NCBI GenBank assembly: GCA_012295275.1
Contig: CM022672.1
Span: 17,853,394-17,917,393 of the forward strand
Origin: Chrysomallon squamiferum
Lineage: Eukaryota > Mollusca > Gastropoda > Neomphalida > Peltospiridae
DNA: 64,000 nucleotides
Reading direction: 5' to 3'
This document shows positions 1-12,912 of the stretch, piece by piece. A program made the translations under genes and the position numbers. Under the pieces are notes generated by a model, which was given only the letters and a program-made list of their open reading frames with translations, made no database searches and was not told the DNA's origin. Positions within the stretch are counted from its first letter, which is position 1; the number at the start of each line of letters is the position of its first letter.

Positions 1-1573
1 AGTGCAAGCATAAGTATTAGGGAAAACTGGGTTTTTTTTGAAAATAATTACTCTTGTCCCACGAATCTGTTGGCCCAGAAACTTTTTATGCAATATGACA
101 TTAATGGATTGGTCTCTAGAATATCGCATGTGAGGTGGGCTCTTAATTTGTAAGTTGGGACGATATTATTTGCCGAAATTATTCTGTTAGAAAGAAGGAA
201 TTGATTTTTCTGGCCCAGGGGACGCGGTTTGGTGGTAATGTTGTCTGAAGTATGAAGGCTGCTCTCGTGGGGGCCATGTTGCCAGCGTTTATTCATGCAG
301 TTGGCGGTGGTTGTCATGTTTTTCTCTCTGCTTGTAACCAATGTTGATATGTGGTCCAAACAAGCCGCCAGGACATCACAACATCTGATACTCGGTCAGA
401 CTTTGGAGAAGAGAGAGAAAAATAATAATAACAGAAATAGCCATGAATGATTAAGTTTCAATTAGTCATACAATAGTTATTGATTTCGGATAATCTATTT
501 CCATACTTGTCATAAATGTTGGTTGATAACTTTTCTTTGGTAGTTACGTTTTTTGTTTTTTTTTTTGAAAAAAAAAAACTTTCTTTGAAGATGAAACCTC
601 TTTTTTTTTTTTTTTTTATTGGACGTTTTTTGGAATTTTAACAGATTAAAAACCACTGAAAAAGGTTTTGTTGAAAAGAGAAACTAATGTGAGACTGAAT
701 AAATAAGTGTTAGAAGAGCATCTGTGGAGAATATTTCTAAGAACACATTTCTGAAGAAAAAAAAAAGATTTATGATAAATAAAGAGCAGTTAAATGATGA
801 GGTTTACAGCTTTCAGGTTTTTGGGGGGTTTTTATTTTTATTTTTTTTCTTCTCTGTCTTACATTCAAAGATTACATTACAAAGTAATTGATTAAGAAAA
901 AAAAAAAAAGGAGAAATCCTTCAAGTAGATTTTGCATTCATTTAATCTCTGCAGTTGAAGATGGTATTTTGTCACACTGTTTAGAGCCAGAGTCTGGATG
1001 TCAGTAAACTGATACTGTGTTGTTTTAATGGTGACATCTCGTTGTCAGTTGTCCCATTAACGATTTAAAACAGCCGTCTCATAAACACACTTCATTTATT
1101 TATTTTTTTTACCATTTCTGACCACCTTTTATTATGTTGTGTCGATTTGTAATTCTTAATTTGTGGTTCTTGGAAACAAATACTTCATTGTTTGTTTTTG
1201 GGGTTTTTTTGTTTTTCTTCTGTTTAGTGTTTCCTTTTTGTTTTTTTGTCAAAAAATTTTCATTTTTTTTCTTGGTACTTAGTTGTTCTATTAAAATTAC
1301 GAGAATTAATAGTCATAACACTGGGATTTTTACTTCTTTTAGTTCTTTTCATTTCAATGTAGATAACTGCATTAAGGCAATGAATTTGTTTTCAAAGATA
1401 AACTTTGAGATCAGGACAATACAAACCTAGATCACAGATCTAAACAAAATTTATATAATTTTAATTATAGATATGTTTTGGAGATAAAATTGATATATGC
1501 ATTTTTAAAATAAACACTGATAGATACTGTTTCAATTTTAAAATGTTTATTTATTTTCTCTTTTTGTCTTTAG
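1..1573. other. Unassigned sequence left of candidate terminal exon
   Basis: Probably intron or upstream part of the plus-strand gene whose last exon may lie at 1574-1693. The first 400 bases are less A/T-biased than what follows and contain a 103-codon minus-strand reading frame (48-359) with no recognisable domain. Bases 950-1090 are also of higher complexity and follow a CTGCAG acceptor-like site, but their frames close within about 50 bases. No coding exon can be supported. Confidence 0.4.
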
Positions 1574-1693
1574 GATACCAGTCAGCACAGTGACCTTCCT
1601 ATAACCATAGCAACTGCGAGCATGACCTCAAAAACAGTTGACCTGTGGTTATATCTGGTGTCAATGACGGCTCCCCAGCATCCTAGTACATGA
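1574..1693 (+). CDS. Candidate terminal coding exon of an unidentified gene (3'-partial view)
   Basis: A pyrimidine-rich tract ending TTTAG at 1573 is followed by 120 bases open in frame 0 (starting DTSQHSDLPIT, ending TAPQHPST) that close with TGA at 1691-1693. The block is clearly less A/T-rich than its surroundings and is followed by a long 3' UTR-like stretch with a good polyadenylation signal. The two other frames close quickly (IPVSTVTFL stop; YQSAQ stop), so the true phase depends on the preceding exon, which is outside or unrecognised. I do not recognise the peptide. It could be the end of a long protein or a non-coding last exon. Confidence 0.35.
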   Translation, partial: DTSQHSDLPITIATASMTSKTVDLWLYLVSMTAPQHPST

Positions 1694-2306
1694 AGAATGT
1701 GATTCGAGTCTGGCTGAAGCTGGCATCTTTACACTCGCTGTATATAGTGATAGATAGTATAGGTCATAGTCCTGACATCTGTTTGTCCTTGTATGTGTCC
1801 CCCTTTATTTTTTTTTATTTTTTTTTTTTTTTTTTTTTCTTATTTTTTTTTTTTTTATATATATATATATCTTTCTTTTTGTTTCATCAGATGTTTTAAT
1901 GTCGGCCAAACTAGGGAATTTGGTTTTATTCTGTTGTATTCTGAATTGTAAGGTTATAGTAATTGATCATGATGAAGCCCTTGTTATATTGATAAACGTT
2001 GTACAGTGTTTGTGATGACAAATGCTCATATTTATTACTATTGGAAAAATGCAGTTCCTGTGATTTTCTTTGATTGATTTCTTCCATTTCTCTTTCCTTT
2101 TTTATTTTTTATTATTTTTATTACTTGTTTTTCTTATATTTTTTTTTCTTTTTACCCCCGTTTGTCTAAAAAAAAAAGCCTTGGTTATAAATATTTAACA
2201 GGGACTTTTTTCATTCTCTCTCCTTCCTTTATTTCTATTTTCATATATTTATATGAATTCAGAATATTAAGAGAGAAAGCGAGAGAGAGAGAGAGAAAAG
2301 GTGTAG

Positions 2307-2340
<34 letters not shown>

Positions 2341-2365
2341 AATTACAATTGTTAATACAATGCTG

Positions 2366-2490
2366 ATGTTTCATAATGTTTTTATAACTGTTAATATCAT
2401 ATTGGCAAAGATTTGAGATGTTTTATAACTGTTACTATGAAATTGCTGATGATTTGAAGTGTTTTACAAACTGTTAATGTTAAAGCATTT
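2366..2490 (+). repeat. Degenerate short tandem repeat, about 55 bp unit
   Basis: The phrase ATGTTTTATAACTGTTA and close variants recur three times with similar flanks (near 2380, 2420 and 2460), which indicates an old imperfect tandem duplication. Confidence 0.5.
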
Positions 2491-3129
2491 TATATTTCAA
2501 AATTTTAATGCCTTTTCCAGCTTCATTTCTTTCAAATAAAAATAAAAGTATATATATATATTAAAAAAAAAAAGTTATTTGTAAAATTAGATACCTGCAT
2601 TAGTCAATCCCTAGTTTATTTAAGATTATCTTAGTAGCTTGGCAGCCTATTGTTGAAAAACTTTAGGTTATATTGTTTGTTTTTGTCTTTTTTTTTTTTT
2701 CTCTTTTTTTAAATGTGAATAATGATCAATCATCTTGTTTGAATAATTTTGTGTAAAGAGTAATTTAAAAACAATAAATAAATAAATAAATAAAAACCCA
2801 ACCCCTTGTACAGAATATTATATATAATGGCTTTCCATAATTTTATTGTTACTATTGTTACTGGTTTATCTCATCTGTAAAGTTTATCATTTTTCATGTA
2901 CAACATGTAATAACATCAACACTGTTTAAAAAAAAACTTTTGACTTGAACTGAGATGTGATGATCCTCTATATTTTCATACGATGTATTAATTGAAGTTA
3001 CAGTCATTCTGCAATGTAAATATTGTTTCTAAATATTCTAACATTTATTTTTTTTTCCCATAAGTCTGATTTTTTTTTTTTTTTTTCTCCCAGTCTTTGT
3101 GATGTTGAGGGAGTGGTGTGTTTCTTGGT

Positions 3130-3131
<2 letters not shown>

Positions 3132-3190
<59 letters not shown>

Positions 3191-3253
3191 GAAAAAAAAT
3201 GCCATGAGAACCATTGTACAAAATGACAAAAGAAAAAAAAAAAAAAAATTAAG

Positions 3254-3291
<38 letters not shown>
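3132..3291. repeat. Long T-run followed by A-runs (inverted homopolymer pair)
   Basis: About 51 uninterrupted T (3132-3182), a mixed-sequence spacer of about 49 bases, then A-runs of about 17 and 38 bases (to 3291). In RNA these could pair as a long U:A hairpin. Homopolymer length in assemblies is unreliable. Confidence 0.75.
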
Positions 3292-3293
<2 letters not shown>

Positions 3294-3521
3294 AAACTGT
3301 CTTGTATATTCCTCCATTATTGTGTGTGTTTTTAGTCCACGAATGTATGTGACAAATACTGTATCTACAGAGGTTGTAGTTACACTTGGTATTGTACTGT
3401 TGTTGTAGAAAAATGCCTCATTTTGACATCAGCATTGGGTGAAAGAACATGTATATAATAGTGTCTTTTTGTTTAAACTGTCATCTGGTATGTCCTTCAA
3501 GGGGGAAGTAAATTTTAAACA

Positions 3522-3556
3522 AATAAAATGTTTAAAATAATGGGTGTTTGGGTTGT
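3522..3556 (+). terminator. Polyadenylation signal and GU-rich downstream element
   Basis: AATAAA at 3522-3527 is followed about 15 bases later by a T/G-rich element (TGGGTGTTTGGGTTGT, 3541-3556). This is the classical arrangement of a metazoan cleavage and polyadenylation site and is the best candidate 3' end for the left-hand gene. A second possible site is AATAAA at 7907-7912. Confidence 0.5.
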
Positions 3557-4480
3557 ACTATTATCATTATGTTTATTATTATTTTTTTATTTCTTTTTTT
3601 TTTTCATTTTTTTTTTTAGAAAGTAATTTGGATTTGTTATCTTTATTTGTGACTATAGTGACAGTGAATTGTATTTTTCTGTACATTTGTTCAGAATTTT
3701 ATTGAGGATAATTTTAGTTTGGTCCATGTAAGCCCTTTTTTTTTTCACAGTAATTTAAATTAAATAGTAGAGTGTACAAAGTGAATGTAACTGTTTGCGA
3801 TCATCAGGTTATGGTAACATATCAAAGAGAAATTTGTGATAAAAGCAGTATATCTTGGTAAGTCAAAATCTTCTGTCATGAATTTTTAACAAAAAAAGTT
3901 GAAGATAAACTGTCTTAAAAAGAACTATAAATATTTGTAAAAAAAAAATCACTTTTTATCAACAGCTTAAAATACATTTTATCAGTTTAAACAAAGGAAA
4001 AGAATTTGATGACATCAGAAAGTATTTTTATTTTTTTTTTTTTATTTATCCCATGGATAAAAATAATGCTATCCTTTGTTTTTAAAATGTTACCCAAACT
4101 ATTTTGCAGTTACAAAACGTACTTTTTTCTTTCTTTCCTTCTTTTTATTTTTTTTTTATTTTTTTATTCCATCAATCTGAAAAGTTGGTTCATAATATAG
4201 TTACAGAAATAATTTAATATGCAATTCTGGTTATGATGTGAATGTTAACAAATAACAGAGACAGTTACAACTGTTCGAGGCTGTGTATCAAAAACTCTTG
4301 TATTTGTGAATGTGTTTAGCTTAGTTAAATTTCCAGGATGACAATTACAATGATGTTTTTTTTTGTGTGTTTTTTTTTTTTTTTTTTTTGTATCTGTATG
4401 TGCTACTCAACATTTGATAATTATCCAGCATAATTATTCATAATTCTTGATACCAAAGTCAACTTGTTTTTCTCCATTTT

Positions 4481-4514
<34 letters not shown>

Positions 4515-7500
4515 CAAGAAATGGGGATGGTGCTTTTAATATTGAATATTTATTTGGCCTTCAAAAACAGAACAGCAGTTTGCAAAAATGCACAGAAGTT
4601 GTTTCCCTTTCTCAAACATTTTAGCTACCTTTTCTTGCACACCAGACAACTTACTGTTGTTTTAATTAAAAATGGAAATGACAGATCAACAAATCTTGAC
4701 TCCCAGGTTTTTTAAAGAATAATAATTTTTTTTTTTTTTTTAAGTTACAGTAAATGTGAACTATTCAAAGGACAACAGAAAAAGTTATATATATATATAT
4801 ATATATTCTAATGGCATTTTAACAGGCTGCTTAATCTTGTTTGAGCTAGAGATAATTTTTCTTCAGAAATAAAACAAAATATTCTGATTTTTAGCGCAGC
4901 ATTTAAAAAAAAAAAAGTATACAAACCATTACATTAGTATTTTGCTCTTCACATTTCTGATAATAATTGTTTTTGTTTTTCTACACTGTCTATCAGAGTT
5001 TGAGTAGCATATACAGCTGAGTTACGTTTGATGTAAATATTGAGTACTGATATCAGACTTTGAGCACACAGAGACCTGCATTGCCCTCTTGCATGATGCC
5101 AAGTTTACTTCTGTTTTCCAGCCTGAGTTTCATTTCAATGGACTGTGACAATTACATTTTTCTTATTCTTTCCTTTTTATTTCTTTTAAAAAAAATTTTT
5201 CTCCCTCCCCATTAATTTATTTATTTATTTACTTTTTTTTTTTTTTTATTTTTTAAAATCTATTTTGGGGTTGTTTTTGTTTTTTTCTTAAATCATCTTG
5301 GTACTGATAACGAATGTTTGTCTACCTCTAAACGTTACAAAATATGAAAACTGTTATTTCATGGGGTACTGTTTTCTTTTTTATTCATCAGTTTTTCTTT
5401 TTGTATCTTTTAGCAAAACAAATATAAGATTTTACTGGAACAAAGAAATTTAAAAATCATCTATCATAAATGAAGATAAAAGAATTATTATGTTTTGATG
5501 ATCATCATTCAGCTGATGATTTTAATAATTTTTTTATTACCAGTGGTCTCTGTAAATGTAATAACCTTCCAGATAATCGAAGCTGATTCATTTAATTTGG
5601 TTTGCAGCTTTTGCAGTTGCCAAACTGCTTTGACTGTTTAGATGCTGTGCACTGTCTGGTAGTGTTGAATTTATTCCAATAAATATTACCATTATCAAAG
5701 ATATATATATTTATAAAAGAAATAAGCTATAAGTCATTTCAAAACATCCAAAAACTGTATGGCTTGCTTTGTAGGCAAACTTACATAAATAAATTCAGAA
5801 AGATAATCAAGTGAATATTGTAACTGAAAATAAAAATTCATTATTATTATTATTTTAGTACGACAAGAAATGTGGAAAACGGCTACATCAGAATTATAAT
5901 TGGAGAGAATAAATAAGAATGATCATATTAGTCTTGTGAGAAATTCAAAACAGTTGCATCAAACTGATTATTCAGTCAGTGCAGTATAAACACAAAGTAT
6001 TAATAATAAATTTTAGCATAGCTGTATTAGTGTCAAGAAAAAGTACTTGAACAATTTCTACGTGATTACTATTACTCCAATAATTTCTTCTTTTTAAAAC
6101 AAAACAAAAATAATAAAACATAGCTGCAGTGAGTGGTAAAACTAAAAGTAACAGTAAATGTATAACCTAAAGCGTAAGTAATATTTTAGCTGTTTTCATT
6201 AAGTAGCTAAATTTGATTTATTTGTTAATAATTGATAGTGACCAGGTTAAGCTGAAATACAACACTGGCTTAATATGATAATTGCTTTGGTATTTGCATT
6301 ATGTTCAATAGATACAATAACAAAAATATATTTAATGGGATATTTTTTTTTTTCATGATGAAGTTAGTCAAAAATGAAAGCCGAAATTTTAACAATGATT
6401 AATAAAGGAAAAATATCAGCTAACTTTCAGTAGACTTATTACCAACAAACCATTAGTTTTTAACTATTAACTGAACATTTCTAATTTCAAAGAGGTAGAT
6501 CAGATTTAGTTAATGGAAGGTTTTTCTTGTGCTCATAAATGGTTATCTACTGCTTTGACACCAACCTTTTTTAAGTTAATTATTAATGTATTTATTATTT
6601 TATTTAAATTTATTTGTGTTATTATTATTATTTGTTTTTATTTTATTTTTTTTTACTTTTTTAAATTTACAGGCTGTTGGCCTTTCAAAGACTAAGAATA
6701 TATATATATATACATACATAAATATAAATATATATAATTATTTAATTTATATTGAAAGATCACTCTGGCCTTTGTCAAAGCGCCACAAAATGTATGAAGA
6801 GTGCCGACTTTGTGTTTGAATGGTGTGCCAAAGTCAGTATATATTTTTTAATTTTATTTTTTTGTCTGTTTTTATATTTTTTATTTTTTTTTATATATAT
6901 TTTTTTTTTTTCCCAATCACTGTTTTATTAAAAATATTATTATTTTTTTTTTTTTGTAAAATTGTAAATTATTGTGAACATGTGAATGCATGGGTGTACT
7001 TTTATTAGGTTTTGTCGGCACTTAACCGAAGTAACATATGGTTCATTGAAATATTGTCTTTAAAAAGTTTGATTTTTGCTGAAACCAGTTCATGTCAGTT
7101 TTGCAAACATTCCCCCTTTTTTTTCGCAGCAGTGTACAGTCGAGAAAAGAAACATGTTTAGATTAAAATAGATTCAACATGCCCTGGAAAACTGTTTGAT
7201 AAAAATTGCTTCTAATAAAGAAAAATTTTTTACTTGGCATTTGTATTTTTGTACCAAGTATAATATTTCATTAGATGTAATTCTAGATTTTTCTTCATAT
7301 GCAACGAGTTGAAAAAAAAATAAATGAACAAAACAAATGTTTTTAATTAAAATAAACAATGTATTTATATGATCCTTTGATTAAATTGTATGAAAAGTAT
7401 GCAGAAAAGATCCTCGTATCACATATAAACATCATTTTATTTTATTCTTCACATAATCTGAACACAGTTACTTTGATTTGAAATGTTAGGTAAAAAAATA

Positions 7501-9687
7501 AGAAAAATAATATAATTTTTAAACATTTATGGTTATCTTTTTCTTCCATTTTTTTTTTTCTCACTTTTTTCTTTTAAAATCATCTCTGCCAGTATTTATG
7601 TAAAATGGAAAAAAAAAACAAAAAAAAAACTATATATATATATATAAATATAAAAATGTTATACTGAAGATTTATATGAAGCAGAATGAAAAGGTTGACT
7701 AAGACGTTCTTTAAATTGTTCTTTCTACAATGTAAGTATTATCAAACAGATTTCTACACCTGCTGGGTTTGATCTGTTCTCATGTTACAGATAAATCAAC
7801 TAGATGTATTCCCAGGTTAATAACCTTGTTTGAACTGGTTATGGCAATGTTGTGTGGACCTTTTCTCTGTTGCTCTCTGGTGTAGAACCACACAGCAGAC
7901 TGCAAAAATAAAGATGACTGATTTGTAAATACTTAAAGTGTTCTTGTTTTTATTTTCTTACACTTGGTATATTCCCTTCACAAACATCAGTACATGCATG
8001 CATAAATACTTAAATATATTCTGTTGAAAGACAGCATATGGAATGGTAAAGCTAATCTAAATTATTTGGTAAATTTTGTCACTATCTCAACAATATGTGT
8101 AGACATTTCAGACAAATTCATAATCATTTTGGCAACAGTCTCCAAACTTGACAAAAGCTACAAAGATAATTTTTAAAGAATTTACAAAATTAATGGGTTA
8201 TGATAATATGAATACAAATTTCTCAAAAAAACCCCATTGAAAATGTTTAAAATTTTCAATTTGTTATTTATTTATTTATTTTTAATATTGGCAATAAATA
8301 TATCGAATGCTTTTTGACAAGATAAATTCAAACAAAATTCAGCAATGGAACTTAAAGAAATAAATTTTAAAATTGTTTACTGAATAAACAGGTGATGGGC
8401 CAGATTACTGAAGTTTGAAGTATGTTTGAAGACTCCAGATGTTAGAAATATCATTTAGGATAGAAACAACTTTCATTAAAAACACCAAAAAAAAAAAACC
8501 ATTTTATTCATTAATATTTTTAGGGTGGGGTTTATTCAGGCCTCAGGTGTAGTCCAAATGCCTGTATAGCCAGGCTGCCCCTGGTACATTATGAAGAAAG
8601 CAGGTTCTCTATTTAAGACAGTTAACTCTGTTATTTTGTTGTATTCTAGTTGAGAGTTGTTTAGAGACTGTAATCTTGAGTGTGGGACTGAACATGTCTG
8701 AGAAATGACACTGGAGGAGTAGTACTTTTTTATTTATTTTATTTATTTATTTATTTTTTTTAATTATTATTATTTTTTTTTTTATTTTTATTGTCAGTAT
8801 TTCATAACTGGTTTTTCAAGGTGTTTTCCCGTTCATGGTAAGGTGTATGCAAAATATTCCATTTTTGCTCAATTTTATAACACAAATACCATAGAGATGA
8901 TGCCAAAAACCAGCTTCCTTTCTAATAGTTATATTACAAAATCATCTATTAACTGCATGTACACACATACAAACATACACACTCATGCACACAAACCCCC
9001 TTGAAAAAACATACAGACACACACAAAGTGAGCCCCGAATATTCATTCAGACTTAAAAAACCTAATTCAGGCTGGAACAGGATGAAGTTTTCTATACACT
9101 GAAGCCAATGTCATGTTCTTCCAGCCTGTTTGTTCCTCTGTAATTATTACTTCTCATACTATTTCACTGAACTCGATATTCAATCCATGCAATTAAAAAT
9201 TTTTAAAATGGTAGAAAATACAACATATTTAAAATCATAAAATTTCCAAATGGTTTGAAAAAAAAAAAAAAAAAAAAAAAAAATAAATATGAAAAAATAA
9301 ATGTGCTGTTGATTATAAAACAAAATGGTGGCAGTCAAAAACCATTTTTTTAAATATATTTTTACAAAAGTATCAAAAGAAGATTAATTAAAACAAAACT
9401 CTAAAAAAAAATGTAGTTTTTTTTAAACTGAGAATATGTAAAATTTCAGCAGCTAATGATGACACATTACAAAGTACTTGATGTACTGTCTGGGTATTTT
9501 TTTGTTGTTTGTTTTATTATTTTTCAAGTTTCAGTAGTACTTGGTGCATGTTCATTTTATCACTTCAGTGTATATTAAGATAAACAATTTTGTACTAGAT
9601 CACCTAAAGTTTTTATTATTATTATTTTTTTTTAAATCTCTTAAATTATTTCTTTTGACACAACAGTCAATATTAAATACAAACTTG

Positions 9688-9692
<5 letters not shown>

Positions 9693-9722
<30 letters not shown>

Positions 9723-9772
9723 TGTATGTATGTATGTATGTATGTATGTATGTATGTATGTATGTATGTATG
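9693..9772. repeat. (TATG)n microsatellite
   Basis: About twenty near-perfect tetranucleotide copies. The apparent Met-Tyr-Val-Cys and Ile-His-Thr-Tyr reading frames here are repeat translations, not genes. Confidence 0.95.
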
Positions 9773-12101
9773 AATGTATAATATAGTTCACAGTATTGTT
9801 GGTATTGTTCTGAACTGGCAATTTCACAGAACATGTACTTACGTATACAATTATAACAGCATCATAATTTGTTGTGAATTACGCTACACTGGAGATTATG
9901 TATCTATGTATTATTACAAACTCTCTATTAAAAATGAAATAAAATGATCTATAGAAATGAAATTAAAAGGTAGCCATATGGCAGTGCAATAAACCCCAGT
10001 CTGCTTGCAAATTCCATTGTTCTGCTTTAAAATGGAATTCTTTGAAAATATTTGTATGCTGCATTATAGAACTGTGACACACACACACACAAAATGAAAA
10101 GAAAAGATATATATATATATATATATATAAAAAAAATACAACTAGAATATTTTGTTACTGATAAAATATTTTACTCTGAATGGCTTGCTATTACAATCTA
10201 CGATGACATATTAAATGAAAAAAAGAAATAATAGTAATAAAAAAATAAAATATATAATAAATAAGACTGGCATAATTTGGTACTGATGAAATATTCAGCT
10301 ATTTAGAAAATTATTAGAACTATCAATAATTGCAGATTATGTGGGGGTTTTTTTTTTTTTTAATTGGTCGTTCAAGATTTATTGTAGATTATATTTGTTG
10401 TCTGAACTTGTTTGATTTCAGACCTTGTAGTTTATCTCAACCTACTGATCATTATTATATTATATATACATAAAATATAAAATTGTAAATAGATGAATGG
10501 ATGTGTTTATTTACTTATCACCATTAAAGAAACTGCTGTTTTCAGACTATAGTTTTAGATGTACAGAGGAGAGAATAAAATGTCTGACATTGTTTTTATT
10601 ATATAAATGTTCAAAAGGGACGTTTCTTGTCTGTGAACATTTATTTCCATAACGTTGTTTCAATTATAGACTGGTTTCATAATGTACAGTATCATATTTC
10701 TTTAAATATTTGTTTTACAATACCAACCCATATTTTATCATTTCATGTTAAAATAATACATAAAAATCACAGGATGTCTGCTGAAAATTCCACATCACCT
10801 CATTATGCTGTATACATGAAATGGCAGCAAAAAACCTTTACATTCACCTTCCTGGAACAACAACAACAACAAAAAAACCCCATCAAAATGGCATAATATC
10901 AGCTTTGTGATGAATCATCTATTGTGCACTGTCTGGAATGGGAAAATTTTCTTTAGGTTCATTAAGAAGGAACAATCCTTTGACCAGTCTAATTTGAGGC
11001 ATAGGCATATCTACTGAAAATAATGCTGTATGGCAAGCACTGAATTTGGAACCCTCTTCAAACATTTGGCACCCATTTTTTTTTCAGATAACATCACCAC
11101 AAAATCAGCTCAGAAATACCAGTCTCCTTTAATACATAGTGCTCAATGGCAGCCACTCTTCAAGTGGTGCCCAAGGCATGTGTGCTATTTACCTTACTGT
11201 AACTATGCCTCATACTTGAGCTCAGTATTCTATCATGTAAACTACAACTGCTTTTGTAATAACTTTATTAACACTAAATCATTTATTACCAATTTCCCAT
11301 TGGACAATAATAGTGATACCAAAATTACTTAATGTTCAGAAAGAAATTAAATAGTTTGAAGGAACAGAAAAACAGTATAAAATGTTGTTAATTGCACAAA
11401 TGTTTTAGACATTCAGATTTATATTGAAAACGCTTATTATTCAGAAAAAAGATACAAGTTGTATAGAAAAAGCAGTTACTTAGTCTGTAATTAGCTGTTA
11501 GCATTTAGAAATATTTACAAGATTCAGTTCTGAATATTCAAAAAGAAGTTAAACTGTGTAGAAAAAGTAATGATTTATCCCATAATTTTCTATTAATATT
11601 TAAAGAGGTTTAAAAGGTTCTAATCATAATAACATTTACATTTTATGTTTGCTCGTGATAGTTTTAGATGTGTTACCATGAATAATAAATTAGTTTAGTG
11701 CATATAATAAACATAGTATAAACACTGTCAATTTTACATATTTTTTTAAATAAAGTATTTATAATAATAATAATTAATAAATAAATAAAATATAAAATAA
11801 ATAAATAAATAAAAGTAAAAAAAAAAAAAAAACATTAAAAACCTAAATAGTTGATTGATTACAGTTTTATATTTTTGTTTATTATTATATATTAATATAT
11901 TCTTAATTTTTGTTTTTGTTTAATTTTTTTTACATTGTTATTGAATTTAAGGAAATTTCATATTTTTATATTTTTGTTTTAAAATATTTACATCTTTTGA
12001 GTGGAAACTTGGTTAATATTATTTTTTGTTTAAACCTTAGTTTATGGTTAAAAAAAAAAAAAATAATAATAAAAAATTTTATTAGCAACTTTTTTTATTA
12101 T

Positions 12102-12140
<39 letters not shown>
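12102..12140. repeat. (TAAC)n microsatellite
   Basis: Perfect TAAC tetranucleotide run, passing directly into (TAAA)n. Confidence 0.9.
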
Positions 12141-12645
12141 ATAACTAAATAAATAAATAAATAAATAAAATAATTAATTAAATTAAATTAAAAATAAAAA
12201 AATAACAGTAGGTGGACCTTGATTTTTGAGACCCTGAACTTTCATTTGTTATGAGTCCTTTGCACCCAGCAACAAGGGTCAATAACCATTGTTATCTTCT
12301 TCAGTGAGACTGTTTCATAATACAATCACAACACATTTTTTTTATAATTTAATCAAAAACCTCTCAGATTTGGATTAAAATTGCAACATTGAACTTTCTC
12401 ACATGTCAAAGTCCCTGGTATGAATAAACATTTTTTTATAGTTCTCTTATTTATGATGGATGAAATTAGGTAAATGTTTTTTACATTCATGATACATCAC
12501 ACAATAATGAAATAATACATTGAAAATGCCACAGTCAGTATAATGTTTCATTTTTAGATGCATGTATGACTACAGGATAAAATCAGTCCTAGGACACATC
12601 CAGGCATACATGCTCTAAGTTTCATAGTTAATCCTCCTCTGAATA

Positions 12646-12912
<267 letters not shown>

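Larger units (their letters stand above)
1694..3545 (+). other. Probable 3' UTR of the left-hand plus-strand gene
   Basis: A/T-rich sequence without splice-framed ORFs, between the candidate stop at 1693 and a polyadenylation signal at 3522. It contains an (ATT)n run near 2310-2340, a degenerate repeat at 2366-2490 and a very long T-run/A-run pair at 3132-3291. Assignment rests on position and on the downstream polyadenylation signal; there is no transcript evidence. Confidence 0.35.

Noticed and set aside
48-359. 103-codon minus-strand frame in a less A/T-biased block
   Set aside because: No recognisable motif, splice context or partner exon. Left as unassigned.
3015-5039. TGTAAATA words as Pumilio sites in the left 3' UTR
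   Set aside because: Expected by chance in DNA this A/T-rich.
9541-9827. Repetitive Met-Tyr-Val-Cys and His-Thr-Tyr-Ile frames
   Set aside because: Translation of (TATG)n on both strands.
11030-11332. 100-codon plus-strand frame
   Set aside because: No domain or conserved motif; it probably reflects locally balanced composition.
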